Positions 9,363 through 18,672 of a DNA stretch of 64,000 bases are shown in pieces; the stretch's first letter is position 1; the number at the start of each line of letters is the position of its first letter. The stretch is from an uncultured Roseobacter sp. (GTDB lineage: Bacteria; Pseudomonadota; Alphaproteobacteria; Rhodobacterales; Rhodobacteraceae), in NCBI RefSeq assembly GCF_947499265.1, contig NZ_CANMNK010000012.1:30324-94323 (forward strand). The letters run 5' to 3'. The translations under genes were made by a program, and so were the position numbers. The notes beneath the pieces were generated by a model, which saw nothing but the letters and a program-made list of their open reading frames with translations, was not told the origin of the DNA and made no database searches.

Positions 9363-10883
9363 TCAGAAGAGACGTTCTCTGACTTTCTCGAAGAGCACAT
9401 CAAGGGGCATGTAATAGGTATCCACCAGCCACAGCGAGGTTGGCACGGCCACAATTACCGCCGCCAGGGTCAGCAGCTGCAGGGTCCGGCGGCGGCGGCG
9501 GTCGGCTTGCGATTCAAACCGCGGCAGGGTGGCCAGCGGCGTGATGCCAAGCACCTTGGTGATGTCGGTGGGGCGGCGGATCGACAGGTTGAGCAGTTCC
9601 AGCAGCACGAACAGCCCCCCCGCCAGCCCCATGCCCGCGGCCACGCCCGATGACATGATCGCCGCGCGGTTCGGCCCCGACGGGGTATTGGGCACGGTGG
9701 CAGGCTCCAGCACGGTGATGCGTTCGCCGCGGGCAGAAACCTCTACCCGCTCACCCAGACGCGCCTGCGACAACCGCTGAGCGGCACCGCCATAAAGCCC
9801 CTGCAGGCTGCGGCGTTCGCGCTCCATCGCCTCCAGCAAAATCCGGTTCGCCGGGGTGCGCGCAATCCCATCGGCCAACTCTTCCAACTCGGCCTTGGCT
9901 TCCTCGATCTGCAGCTCCAGCTCGGCAATTTCACCGTCCATCTCCTCCAGAACCGCGTCCAGCGGGCTACCGCCCTCTTCGGCGATGGCCTCCCCGGCTG
10001 CGCGCATCTGGGCGGTGAGGGTCTCGATCTGATTGCGCAGGATCTTCACCTTCGGGTTGGTTTCCGAATAGACGCTCAGCGCCACCCGCAATTCCCCCTG
10101 CAGCCGTTTGAGCCGCGCCGCCTCCGGCGACAGTTTCACGCGGCGGCTGTCGGTCAGCGTCCCGGTGTTTTCGTAAACCCGCTGAATATTGATTTTTTGC
10201 GCCTCGATCGCTTCGATGTCACGCCGGATCCGGGAAATCCGGTCCTGCAGGGTCGCGCGCCGCCCCATCCGGAATTCCAGATTTTCCGGCAGCGCATCGA
10301 CGTTCTCATTCTTGAAGGCCACGATCTTGGCGCTCTGCTCATCCAGGCTGGCCGACAGGGCGGCCACTTCCTGTTCGAAGAAATCCAGCGTCCCGGCGGT
10401 CCGCTCTTCCCGGAAATCGCTGTTGGCGGCCAGCACGATGGTGACATATTGGCTGACCACCGCGGCCACGACCTGCGGGCTGCGGCCCTCGAAACTGATG
10501 GTCATGACCGTGGCGCGGTTGCGGCCACTGGCGCGGCGCACCTTGGTCTTGCGGCGCATCTCGGACACCACGTCATCGGGGTTCATGCGGCGCTGGTTGG
10601 GAAAGACATTGTTGTCGCGCGCCACCTGGATCAGGTTGGCGCGGGTCATCAGCCGGCGCTGAATGACCTCCAGCTGCTCGGCGGCCTCGACATTGATGGT
10701 CGAGCGGATCATCTCGTCGGGGATCTGCGCGGATTCCACCAGCAACGTCGCACTGGTCGAATAGGTCGTCGGCAGCCGCAGCGCCATCACCAGCCCCACA
10801 CAGCTGGCCAGCACGATCAGAAAGGCCATCGCCGGGAACCGGCGCGACAACAGCCGCAAATAAAATCTCAGATCCGGGATCAT
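9363..10883 (-). CDS. Wzz/GumC-type polysaccharide chain-length determinant and co-polymerase
   Basis: A 506-residue protein. A membrane helix at about 17-37 is followed by a long periplasmic region (about 40-400) with heptad-like coiled-coil stretches rich in Glu, Arg and Ala. A second helix lies near 410-435, and a further hydrophobic segment is near the C terminus (about 470-490). It belongs to the polysaccharide co-polymerase class that sets chain length and links the Wzy polymerase to the Wza-like exporter. It lacks its own kinase domain, which is supplied by the separate downstream gene. It is coupled to the ExeA-like ATPase by an ATGA overlap at 10880-10883. Confidence 0.85.
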   Translation of the reverse strand: MIPDLRFYLRLLSRRFPAMAFLIVLASCVGLVMALRLPTTYSTSATLLVESAQIPDEMIRSTINVEAAEQLEVIQRRLMTRANLIQVARDNNVFPNQRRMNPDDVVSEMRRKTKVRRASGRNRATVMTISFEGRSPQVVAAVVSQYVTIVLAANSDFREERTAGTLDFFEQEVAALSASLDEQSAKIVAFKNENVDALPENLEFRMGRRATLQDRISRIRRDIEAIEAQKINIQRVYENTGTLTDSRRVKLSPEAARLKRLQGELRVALSVYSETNPKVKILRNQIETLTAQMRAAGEAIAEEGGSPLDAVLEEMDGEIAELELQIEEAKAELEELADGIARTPANRILLEAMERERRSLQGLYGGAAQRLSQARLGERVEVSARGERITVLEPATVPNTPSGPNRAAIMSSGVAAGMGLAGGLFVLLELLNLSIRRPTDITKVLGITPLATLPRFESQADRRRRRTLQLLTLAAVIVAVPTSLWLVDTYYMPLDVLFEKVRERLF

Positions 10884-11773
10884 TCCGCCACCTTGCTCAA
10901 TGGTTCGTCGATACGGTTTTCCAGAACGTAGACACCATGGTCATGCTCTCTGGTCTTGATGAACAGCCCATCCGCCACCAGCTCCCGCATCACATTGATC
11001 CCCACAACACTGTCTTCGCTGCTGGCCGCATAGACCAGCGCCAGGTCACACAGCTTGTTGATCAGACGGGGCACGCCACCGCTTTCCTCGTAAATGCACT
11101 TGATCGCATAGATCGAAAACTCGGTGCCGGTGCCGCCCACATGGATCAGGCGGTGCCGGATGTATTCCTTGGTCTGCGGCAGGCTCAGCGGTTTCAGGTG
11201 ATAGGTCGCCGTCACCCGCTGGGCGAACTGCATCAGCGAGGGGCTGGCCACGATATCACGCAGTTCCGGCTGCCCCACCAGAATAAGCTGCAACAGCTCA
11301 TCTTTGTTGGAATTGATATTGGTCAGCATGCGCAGCTCTTCGAGCGCCTCGATGCTGAGGTTCTGCGCCTCGTCGATGACCAGCACCACATGGCGGCCAT
11401 CGCTGTATTCATCGATGACGAAATCCTGGAACCGCTTGAAGAGCGTGATGTAATCGTCCTGCGCGCCCGCATCGATCCCCAACGCGTAAAGCACCCAGCG
11501 CAGCAGTTCACCCCGGCCCCCCTGGGCATTGGAAATCAGCCCGATGGTGACGTCTTCATCGAGCACGCTCAGCAGCTGCTGGATCAGGGTAGTCTTGCCC
11601 GCGCCGATCTCGCCGGTCACCAGGGTCAGCGGCGCCCGTGTCGCAATCCCGTATTCCAGCACGGAATAGGCGCGCTTGTGACTGTCGGACCAGAACAGGA
11701 AATCAGGATCGGGCAGCAGCGTGAAAGGCCGCTCCGAAAATCCAAAGAAAGACGTATAAAGTGCTGCCGTCAT
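10880..11773 (-). CDS. ExeA-like AAA ATPase of the exosortase/EPS locus type
   Basis: A 297-residue AAA+ ATPase, counted from the ATG at 11773, where YTSFFGFSERPFTLLPDPDF begins the typical fold; upstream codons to 11890 do not look coding. Walker A is TGEIGAGKTT (53-62) and Walker B is VVLVIDEAQ (129-137). The protein resembles the putative secretion ATPase found in PEP-CTERM/exosortase polysaccharide loci, a relative of the general secretion protein ExeA but without a peptidoglycan-binding domain. Its precise role is unknown; it normally sits beside the Wzz and tyrosine-kinase genes, as here. It is the first gene of the minus-strand operon running to 6095. Confidence 0.85.
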   Translation of the reverse strand: MTAALYTSFFGFSERPFTLLPDPDFLFWSDSHKRAYSVLEYGIATRAPLTLVTGEIGAGKTTLIQQLLSVLDEDVTIGLISNAQGGRGELLRWVLYALGIDAGAQDDYITLFKRFQDFVIDEYSDGRHVVLVIDEAQNLSIEALEELRMLTNINSNKDELLQLILVGQPELRDIVASPSLMQFAQRVTATYHLKPLSLPQTKEYIRHRLIHVGGTGTEFSIYAIKCIYEESGGVPRLINKLCDLALVYAASSEDSVVGINVMRELVADGLFIKTREHDHGVYVLENRIDEPLSKVAE

Positions 11774-12330
11774 CTCAGAATCTGCTCTCGTTCTGTCCGC
11801 CGACAACCCGCGCGTTGGTTTCCTGCACCCGTGCCATTCAAACATCCCACTTTTCAACACACAACCACACACCGCGAGCGGTATCGGCACAAAACCCTTA
11901 CGTCAACGATCAGAGTCTGTCTCGAAATCGATGCGCTTACAACAGACTATATAGGAATTGAGGCATCAATAGGGAATACACCTCGTCGCTGCCTCTCATC
12001 GGGCAGGGCCGCCCCAAACGGCGTTGATTCGAGCGAAATGCCCAAATTCGCCAGACAATGCCCCGAAAAAAACCCGTATTGTTGATTCGAAATACACGCC
12101 TTGATTGCAAGCTGTCATATTTTTTTGCCACGCAATGCAGCGACTGCACGTCAAAAGTGCAAATTCCGCCTATTCCGGCAGCAGTGAGCGGCGGGATGCC
12201 TAGCATTTTACTAAATTTTCGTTAAAGTGACACAGGGTTCAGGTATTGAGGAGCCCAACGACGACTATTCCCGAAGCTGCAGAGCTTCACGCGTGTGTAA
12301 CCAAGTACCGACAATATATCGGAGTTTTTG
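11774..12330. promoter_or_regulatory. Divergent EPS promoter region with a near-consensus CtrA-like site
   Basis: A 557-bp gap between two divergent exopolysaccharide operons, AT-richer than its surroundings and without a convincing gene. At 12211-12225 it contains CTAA-N7-TTAA, one mismatch from the CtrA full site TTAA-N7-TTAA, about 106 bp before the priming-transferase ATG. The Shine-Dalgarno GGAG at 12321-12324 serves the ATG at 12331. Promoter positions could not be fixed by eye. Confidence 0.4.
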
Positions 12331-13029
12331 ATGCCATTTGATACCTCGGACACCCAGTTGAAGATGAAGTTGGGGTCCACAACCGCTGCTTATCCACAGA
12401 TTACGACCACGCCCCGGCCCCCCCTGTCTTATGACAGCGGCCTCAAGCGTCTTGTGGATGTCACCCTCGTCGCGCTGAGCGCCGTGGTCGTTGTCCCCGT
12501 GATCGCACTGATGGCCCTGCTCGTGTCTCTGGACGGGCGCGCCCCGTTCTATACGCAATTACGCGTTGGCCGGAACGGCAAGGCTTTCCGCATCATCAAG
12601 ATGCGCACCATGGTGCATAATGCCGATGCGCTGTTGCAGAACCACCTGAGCAAGGATCCCGCGCTGAAGGCGGAATGGGATGCCACGCAGAAGCTCAAGA
12701 ATGATATCCGGGTCACCTGGATCGGACGCTTCCTGCGCAAGACGTCGCTGGATGAGCTGCCGCAGCTGATCAACGTGCTCATGGGCTCGATGTCGCTGGT
12801 CGGCCCGCGCCCGATGATGCTGTCCCAGCAATCGCTCTACCCGGGTCAGAGCTATTACCGTCTGCGCCCCGGGATCACCGGCCTGTGGCAGATCTCGGAC
12901 CGCAACGCCTGCCATTTCTGTGACCGGGCGAAATACGACGCTGTCTATGAACGCACCATGTCGCTGAAAAATGACATCAAGGTGCTGTTGCAGACGGTTG
13001 TCGTCGTGCTGCGCGGCACCGGCTACTAA
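12331..13029 (+). CDS. exoY-like: Priming sugar-1-phosphate transferase (ExoY/bacterial sugar transferase family)
   Basis: A 232-residue polyprenyl-phosphate hexose-1-phosphate transferase. One membrane helix (about 33-57) precedes the catalytic domain, with FRIIKMRTM, SLDELPQLINVLMGSMSLVG and RPGITGLWQISDRN, the hallmark motifs of the family. It transfers a sugar phosphate from UDP-sugar to undecaprenyl phosphate, starting each repeat unit. Its short single-helix form resembles ExoY rather than five-helix WbaP. The ATG at 12331 has GGAG six bases upstream and is preferred to the TTG just before it. A strong rho-independent terminator follows, so it may be transcribed alone. Confidence 0.9.
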   Translation: MPFDTSDTQLKMKLGSTTAAYPQITTTPRPPLSYDSGLKRLVDVTLVALSAVVVVPVIALMALLVSLDGRAPFYTQLRVGRNGKAFRIIKMRTMVHNADALLQNHLSKDPALKAEWDATQKLKNDIRVTWIGRFLRKTSLDELPQLINVLMGSMSLVGPRPMMLSQQSLYPGQSYYRLRPGITGLWQISDRNACHFCDRAKYDAVYERTMSLKNDIKVLLQTVVVVLRGTGY

Positions 13030-13057
13030 GCCAGAATACGGCTGATAATTTCCTGGG

Positions 13058-13085
13058 AAGAGTGTGGCAATTGCCACGCTCTTTT
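13058..13085 (+). terminator. Rho-independent terminator after the priming transferase
   Basis: AAGAG-T-GTGGCA followed by TGCCAC-G-CTCTT forms a long, almost perfect stem (13058-13083), centred on AATT and followed by further Ts. It is placed 28 bp after the stop codon. Confidence 0.8.
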
Positions 13086-13220
13086 CCGCGTCAGCCCCCT
13101 GTCGTAAATTCCATAAAATGGCCTCAGTGTTTGTTAACGATCATGTTATGAATACTGGCACCAGAGGCCTTTTGCCTGCTAGACAGGCTCAGTTTATTGT
13201 AAAATGAAGGTATCCACCCC

Positions 13221-15662
13221 GTGTTGCTCAAGAAATTTACCCTTTCTATGACCCTCTGCATGGCGCTGATCGCCTGCGAATCGGATGCGGAACGTGCCGA
13301 AGGGCACTACCAGCGTGGCCTCGAACTGATGGCCGAAGGCGATGAAGCCCGCGCTCGGATCGAATTCCGCAATGCCCTTCAACAAGAAGCAACCCACATC
13401 GATGCACGGCTCGAACTGGCCCGTCTGAACTATGAGGACGGCAGCCTGCGGCCGGCGTTCCGGAACTACCTGCGGGTGGCGGAACAGGACCCCAACAACC
13501 TCGAAGCTCAGGTCAAGCTGGGTGAGATGGCCTTCATGATCAAGAACTGGGACGCGTTTGAGCGCCACACCGGTGAGGCGATCCGACTGGCCTCCGACGA
13601 CGCCAATGTGCGGCTGCTGGATCTGGCCTCGCGCTACCGCGACGCGGCCCTGGCCGAAGACCGGGCCGCGCGCCAGAGCCTGCTGGCCGAAGCCGAGGCG
13701 CTGGAGGCGGAGTTCCCAGACAATGAAATCCTGCGGCAGATCCTGATCGACGGCTACACCGTCAGCGAACGCTATGACGCGGCCCTGGCGCAGATCGAGA
13801 AATCCATTCAGGCCACGCCGGAAGATGTGGACCTCTATTTCGCCAAGATCAGGCTCCTGGGCACATTGAACGATGAGGATGCGGTCGAGGACGAATTGCG
13901 CCGCATGGTGGCGACTTTCCCCGATGAAGACCGGCACCAGTCCAACCTGCTGCGCTTCCTGATCAGCCGCGACAAGGGTGATGAGGCCGAAAGCTTCCTG
14001 CGCGACCAGGCCGCCGCCGCCCCCGCGGGCGACACCAGCAGCTTTGTCACCCTGATCCAGTTCCTGCTGGCCACCGACAAACGCGCCGAGGCCGCCACCG
14101 AGCTGGAAAATGCCGTGGCCGCCAACCCCGATGCGCTGGATCTGCGCGCGCTCAACGCCTCGCTGAAATTCGACAACGGGCAACGCGACGTAGCCCTGGC
14201 CGAGATGCAGAGGATTGTCGACAACGCCCCCGAAGATGCCGACACCGAACAGATGGACACCATCAAGGTGACCCTGGCCACCATGCTGGCCACCAATGGC
14301 AATGAGGTGGGCGCCCGGCGGCTGGTCGAACAGATCCTGACCGATAACCCCTCTGTTGTCGGCGCGCTGAAAATGCAGGCCCGCTGGATGGTCGAGGATG
14401 ACGACACCGAAGGTGCCATCAACGCCATGCGCGCCGCCCTGGCTGAAAGCCCCGAGGACTCGGAGGCCATGACCATCATGGCAGAGGCCTATCAGCGCAC
14501 CGGCGACAAGGCCCTGATGCTCGACTTTTTGTCGCTGGCCAATGACGCCTCCGGCAATGCCCCCGAAGAGGCGCTGCGCTATGCCACCGCCCTGGCCGCC
14601 GAAGACCGGCTGACAGCAGCAGAAGCCACCCTGCTGGATTCGCTGCGCCTGCAGTCAGCCAATACCGAAGTCCTGACCCTTTTGGGAAATATCTATCTGG
14701 AACAAAAGGATAGCGGTCGTCTGCGGCAGGTGATCGACGCGCTGGAAGACATCGCGACACCCGAAGCGATGGCACAGGCCAGACGGCTCGAAGTGGCCCT
14801 GCTGGGCCGCGAAGACGGGGCTGATGCGGTGATGTCCTATCTCGAAGCGCTGGCTGCGTCGCCAGAGCAGGTCGGCGGCGCCGATATCGCGCTGATCCAG
14901 GCCCGGCTGCAGAACAACGAGCCCGAAGCCGCGCGCGATCTGGCGCAGGAGCTTGTGGCCAACAACCCTGACAATCTGTCCTACGCCTATTTCCTCGGCC
15001 TGACCGAAGCCGCCACCGGCGACATCAGCGGCGCCAAGGAAACCATGGCCGCCGTGGTGGCCGCAGCCCCGGGAGCCGATCTGGCCTGGCTGCAGCTGGC
15101 CAAGATGCAGATGATCGATGATGCCAGTGACGATGTGCTGAAAACGCTGAATGACGGCATCGCCGCCAACCCACAGTCGGGCAACCTGCTCTGGGCCAAG
15201 GCGTCCTATCTGCAGGAGCAGAGCGACATCGACGGCGCCATCGAGATCTATTCGCAGCTTTATGAGCAGAACTCAGCCTCGGTGATTGTCGCTAATAACC
15301 TCGCCAGCCTGCTGGCCACCTTCCGCTCCGACCCCGAAAGCCTGGAGCGCGCCACGCTGATTGCGCGGCGTCTGCAGGGCACCGAAGTGCCGGCGCTGAT
15401 GGACACCTATGGCTGGATCCTGTTCCGCAATGGCGACACCGAAGGCGCGCTGGAGTATCTGGAACCCGCCGCGGCCGGTCTGCCCGAGGATGCCACCGTG
15501 CAATACCACCTCGGCCGGGTCTACAAGGAGCTGGGCCGCAAGGACGAAGCGCTGGCGCAGATGCGCAAGGCCATCGAACGGGTGGGACCGCTGGGCTCTG
15601 CCGAGCTTGTCGATGAAATCCGCGCAAAAATTGCCGAGCTGGAGGCCTCCAGCGACAATTAA
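13221..15662 (+). CDS. prsT-like: PrsT-like TPR lipoprotein of the exosortase/EPS system
   Basis: An 813-residue protein with a lipoprotein signal peptide: hydrophobic residues 6-18 lead to the lipobox LIAC with the acylated cysteine at 19. The rest is an array of about 20 tetratricopeptide-like helical repeats with the recurring pattern A..LL...GN...A. It matches the huge TPR lipoproteins (PrsT type) that accompany exosortase polysaccharide loci and probably scaffold export complexes in the periplasm. The GTG at 13221 is used because it opens the signal peptide; AAGG lies about 11 nt upstream. Ala, Glu and Asp are strikingly abundant. No enzyme motif is present. Confidence 0.85.
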   Translation: MLLKKFTLSMTLCMALIACESDAERAEGHYQRGLELMAEGDEARARIEFRNALQQEATHIDARLELARLNYEDGSLRPAFRNYLRVAEQDPNNLEAQVKLGEMAFMIKNWDAFERHTGEAIRLASDDANVRLLDLASRYRDAALAEDRAARQSLLAEAEALEAEFPDNEILRQILIDGYTVSERYDAALAQIEKSIQATPEDVDLYFAKIRLLGTLNDEDAVEDELRRMVATFPDEDRHQSNLLRFLISRDKGDEAESFLRDQAAAAPAGDTSSFVTLIQFLLATDKRAEAATELENAVAANPDALDLRALNASLKFDNGQRDVALAEMQRIVDNAPEDADTEQMDTIKVTLATMLATNGNEVGARRLVEQILTDNPSVVGALKMQARWMVEDDDTEGAINAMRAALAESPEDSEAMTIMAEAYQRTGDKALMLDFLSLANDASGNAPEEALRYATALAAEDRLTAAEATLLDSLRLQSANTEVLTLLGNIYLEQKDSGRLRQVIDALEDIATPEAMAQARRLEVALLGREDGADAVMSYLEALAASPEQVGGADIALIQARLQNNEPEAARDLAQELVANNPDNLSYAYFLGLTEAATGDISGAKETMAAVVAAAPGADLAWLQLAKMQMIDDASDDVLKTLNDGIAANPQSGNLLWAKASYLQEQSDIDGAIEIYSQLYEQNSASVIVANNLASLLATFRSDPESLERATLIARRLQGTEVPALMDTYGWILFRNGDTEGALEYLEPAAAGLPEDATVQYHLGRVYKELGRKDEALAQMRKAIERVGPLGSAELVDEIRAKIAELEASSDN

Positions 15663-15677
15663 GGCATTTCGACTATG

Positions 15678-15731
15678 TTCGCGGCCAACCAACAGGCAGG
15701 GCCGCGAAACACTCCGAGCATGAAAGCTCGG
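15678..15731 (+). other. Two tandem hairpins downstream of prsT-like gene
   Basis: TTCGCGGCC (15678-15686) pairs perfectly with GGCCGCGAA (15700-15708). CCGAGC (15714-15719) pairs with GCTCGG (15726-15731). Neither is followed by a T tract, so these are not classic terminators. They may stabilise the prsT transcript or slow read-through into the following gene. Confidence 0.5.
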
Positions 15732-15750
15732 ATGCTCCCCTGCGCGTCAG

Positions 15751-16293
15751 GTGTTTGACCCGTGCTATTCCAAATCCAGATGCCGCCAAGGGTCTCGAAA
15801 GAGCCCAGAGCTACCGATGCTGCACTTGGGACAAATGTCTGCTATCTCAGTGTCTTTACAAAGCGGCCGTGTTTGGGTGATGGAATTGAGCGTACCTGAA
15901 AATCATAAAGCATCTCATTTTGAGAGGTTCTTCCATTGGATAAAACTGCAGTTTACTCGGCATGAAGCCTGGACGCTTAAGGCGGCTCGAAGAGTACCTT
16001 TATTCGCCCTATTCGCATTCGGAACTCTATGGGTTTGGCTCTTCTTGCCAATGATCCCGTTTGGCATCTTGTCCGTCGTCCTGCTAGAGAAAGCGGGGGT
16101 TTTGGGGGCAATTGTAAACATGGTTCTAGGAATAGGAGCTTTGGCAATCATCGCCCCATGGTTCTTTCGTTGGTATTTCATCTGCACAGGTTTGATGCTT
16201 GGGCGCACCAAGATGGCGCAATCAAAAGAAGATGATGTTTCGGATCGACTTGAACGGCTCATGGGGCCCAAAGCTGTGTCAGAGAGTGCTTAA
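15751..16293 (+). CDS. Unknown membrane protein, lower GC than neighbours
   Basis: I do not recognise this 180-residue protein. Its first 43 codons are doubtful; ATGs at 15835 and 15880 (opening MELSVPENHK) are alternative starts. Two long hydrophobic regions (about 82-111 and 115-148) suggest an integral membrane protein with a charged C-terminal tail. Codon and base use are clearly more AT-rich than prsT and wza on either side, and no strong ribosome site is visible. It may be a recent insertion between two core exopolysaccharide genes. It could be spurious, but the hydrophobic pattern and length argue for a real gene. Confidence 0.5.
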   Translation: MFDPCYSKSRCRQGSRKSPELPMLHLGQMSAISVSLQSGRVWVMELSVPENHKASHFERFFHWIKLQFTRHEAWTLKAARRVPLFALFAFGTLWVWLFLPMIPFGILSVVLLEKAGVLGAIVNMVLGIGALAIIAPWFFRWYFICTGLMLGRTKMAQSKEDDVSDRLERLMGPKAVSESA

Positions 16294-16605
16294 GGGTTTT
16301 GGCCTTCGCATCCTCAGATGCGAGGCGCGTTTTCGAAAGCCGACTTTGAAGTAGCGAATTGAACGACAGCTAAGTCCGCGCATTGCTGCCAGGGGGTCAG
16401 AAATGCAGGACATTCCGCACCAGGACCCGGCCTGGCCGGCGCTTTACCGCCCGCCTGCCCCTTTTGAGTGACCTTAGAAGCACAACCGCGCAACAGCTTG
16501 CCGCCAACTGCCTTGCTTGGGCTTTGCGCGGCGGGAAAATTGACGCAATAATGCGGCCAAGCAGGCATGACGTTTGGTCATGCGCCAAAATAACCGAGGC
16601 ACGGT
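16294..16605. promoter_or_regulatory. 312-bp region upstream of the Wza-like gene with an inverted repeat
   Basis: No gene is seen. GCATGAC-GTTTG-GTCATGC (16565-16583) is a perfect 7-bp inverted repeat, 22 bp before the export-protein start, and is operator-like. A possible -35 element TTGACG lies at 16540-16545, but no clear -10 was found. Confidence 0.4.
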
Positions 16606-17214
16606 ATGAAATATCTTATCTTCGCCCTGTGGGGCCTGATGCTGGCAGCAACATCCGCCAGCGCGCAAAACGTCTATCGTATTCAGCCCGGGGACACGCT
16701 CGCCATTGAAGTGCTTGAAGACACCTCGCTGAACCGCTCCTTGCTGGTTTTGCCCGATGGCACGGTCAACTTCCCCTTTGCCGGCACCGTACAGGCCGGC
16801 GGGCGCACCGCCGCCCAGGTGCAACAGAACATTGCCGCGGGCATTGCCCCCAATTTCGCCACCAGCCCGACGGTATTTGTCTCGGTGAATTCGGTCTCCA
16901 TCCCCCGTGTGGGCGAGACCGCGGTCGGGCCTGACGCGATCAACGTCTATTTCATCGGCGAAGTGAACGGCGACGGCCTGCGCCCGATGGCCGCTGGCAC
17001 CACCTTCCTGCAGGCGATTGCCCAAAGCGGCGGGTTTTCCCGTTTTGCCGCCACCAAACGCATCCAGCTGCGCCGCACCGATCCGGTGACCGGCACCCCC
17101 AGCATCATCACCATCAACTACCGCGCCCTGTCTGACGGGGCCGAATTCAACCGGAATATCATCCTGCAGGACGGGGATGTCATTCTGGTCCCAGAACGCA
17201 GGCTGTTCGAATAG
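16606..17214 (+). CDS. Polysaccharide export outer-membrane protein (Wza/SLBB family)
   Basis: A 202-residue protein with a cleavable signal peptide ending near ASA-QN (residues 1-21). There is no lipobox cysteine, unlike classical Wza. YRIQPGDTLAIEVLE is the opening strand of the poly-export domain, and IPRVGE through YFIGEVN and FLQAIAQSGGF form an SLBB-like domain. Short proteins of this type lack the C-terminal barrel helix of Wza and rely on a separate outer-membrane porin, which the next gene appears to supply 11 bp downstream. It would carry the finished polymer across the periplasm and outer membrane. Confidence 0.88.
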   Translation: MKYLIFALWGLMLAATSASAQNVYRIQPGDTLAIEVLEDTSLNRSLLVLPDGTVNFPFAGTVQAGGRTAAQVQQNIAAGIAPNFATSPTVFVSVNSVSIPRVGETAVGPDAINVYFIGEVNGDGLRPMAAGTTFLQAIAQSGGFSRFAATKRIQLRRTDPVTGTPSIITINYRALSDGAEFNRNIILQDGDVILVPERRLFE

Positions 17215-17225
17215 GAACCAGACAG

Positions 17226-18596
17226 GTGGGGCGGAAATCATTGCAATCGGGTAAGGCGACGCTGGCCGCGGCGATCGTGATCGTCCCTGTCGCGCTCCCC
17301 CTGGTGGGGGCCGGTGGGCTGTTGCGGGCCGAGGAAGGGATCAGTGCCTCCTTCACCATCTCGGAACGCCTGGAAAACGTTCAGCGTCAGGGGTTTAGCA
17401 ACAACGAGAACGAAGGGTTCCGCTCCGTCACGCGTCTGGGCTTTGGCCTGCTGTCGGAAAACCAGAACCAGGCCCTGTCGTTCAATACCGGGACCGACTT
17501 TGTCTACAACTTCAGCCGGTCCGAGACCGAGTTTGAAGACCCCGATCTGAACCTGAATTACGACCTGCAGACCCGCAATGCCGGGCTGAGCTTTGATGCC
17601 TCCTACGTACGCCGGGATGTCGAGGATTCGGTCTTTTTCGACGATCTGAGCAATGAATTCATCATCTCCGACGATGGCCGGCGGGAAATCTTCTCGTTGC
17701 GCAGCGCACTCAGCCTGAACCGGCAAGGGCCCGTCACCTTCGATCTGAACCACTTCTTTTCGGATTCCCGTTTTACCGGCACCACCGATCCCGATCTGCG
17801 CGACAGCACCACAAACGGGCTGACCGCCAGCAGTTCGTTCCGGCTGTCGCCTGTGGCCAGCCTCAATGCCACCGCCCGCTGGCGCGAGCAGGATCAGGAC
17901 GGGGTCGGCGCCAATGACCGCACCCGCACCTCCTTCGATGTGGGCGGCACCTACGACATATCGGCGGTCACCACCCTCTCTGCCGGGATTTCCTATTTCA
18001 ATAACGAATCCACCACCCGGACGGACAACAGCGGCCCCGGCTACCGCTTCGGCCTCTCCCATGACCGGCCCAACGGCACCTATGATTTCGACATTTCCAG
18101 CCGCGAGACGATCAACGGCAATGAAGTCGATGCCCGCGCCAACCGCAGCTACGACCTGCCCCGCGGCACCGCCTCCATCGGCTTCGGCCTGGCCAAGGTC
18201 GAAGGCTTCTCCATTGAGCCCCTGATCAGCGCCGGTCTCAACCTGGACATCAACAATGTCAGCCGGATCAGCCTCGATCTGTCACAGGCCTCCACCGTCG
18301 ACAATGACGACAATGAAACCATCCGGACCCGGCTCTCTGTCAGCTACTCGCGCGAGCTCAACGAAATCTCTAGCATGAGCGCCAGCTTCCGCTTTGCCGA
18401 TGAGAACGTGCTGGCCGATAATGACGAAGATACAACCTCCCTGCGCGCCAGCCTCAGCTATCGCCGGGCCGTGGGCGATGACTGGAGCCTGGTATCGGGC
18501 TATGAGTATTCCACGAACCAGCGGAACGATCGGGAAGACCGGAACTCGAACACCCTCTTTGTCAGCTTGGAAAAAGCCTTCAGTTTCAGACCTTGA
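17226..18596 (+). CDS. Outer-membrane beta-barrel protein of the EPS export system
   Basis: A 456-residue protein with an N-terminal signal peptide (hydrophobic residues 12-34, then AEEG). Alternating polar and aromatic strands with acidic turns cover the rest, typical of an 18-or-so-stranded barrel. The last strand ends LEKAFSFRP, with aromatic residues as in outer-membrane assembly signals. In exosortase-linked polysaccharide loci a barrel protein usually follows the short export protein and is thought to form the outer-membrane exit. The GTG at 17226 opens the signal peptide, 11 bp after the export gene, so the two are probably co-transcribed. Exact family not determined. Confidence 0.75.
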   Translation: MGRKSLQSGKATLAAAIVIVPVALPLVGAGGLLRAEEGISASFTISERLENVQRQGFSNNENEGFRSVTRLGFGLLSENQNQALSFNTGTDFVYNFSRSETEFEDPDLNLNYDLQTRNAGLSFDASYVRRDVEDSVFFDDLSNEFIISDDGRREIFSLRSALSLNRQGPVTFDLNHFFSDSRFTGTTDPDLRDSTTNGLTASSSFRLSPVASLNATARWREQDQDGVGANDRTRTSFDVGGTYDISAVTTLSAGISYFNNESTTRTDNSGPGYRFGLSHDRPNGTYDFDISSRETINGNEVDARANRSYDLPRGTASIGFGLAKVEGFSIEPLISAGLNLDINNVSRISLDLSQASTVDNDDNETIRTRLSVSYSRELNEISSMSASFRFADENVLADNDEDTTSLRASLSYRRAVGDDWSLVSGYEYSTNQRNDREDRNSNTLFVSLEKAFSFRP

Positions 18597-18672
18597 TCCC
18601 TATATGTGACCAAGGCCTGGCGCTCAAAGGACCCCCCTGCGCGGCGGAGGCAGGCAGAGCGAGCCCAACCCG

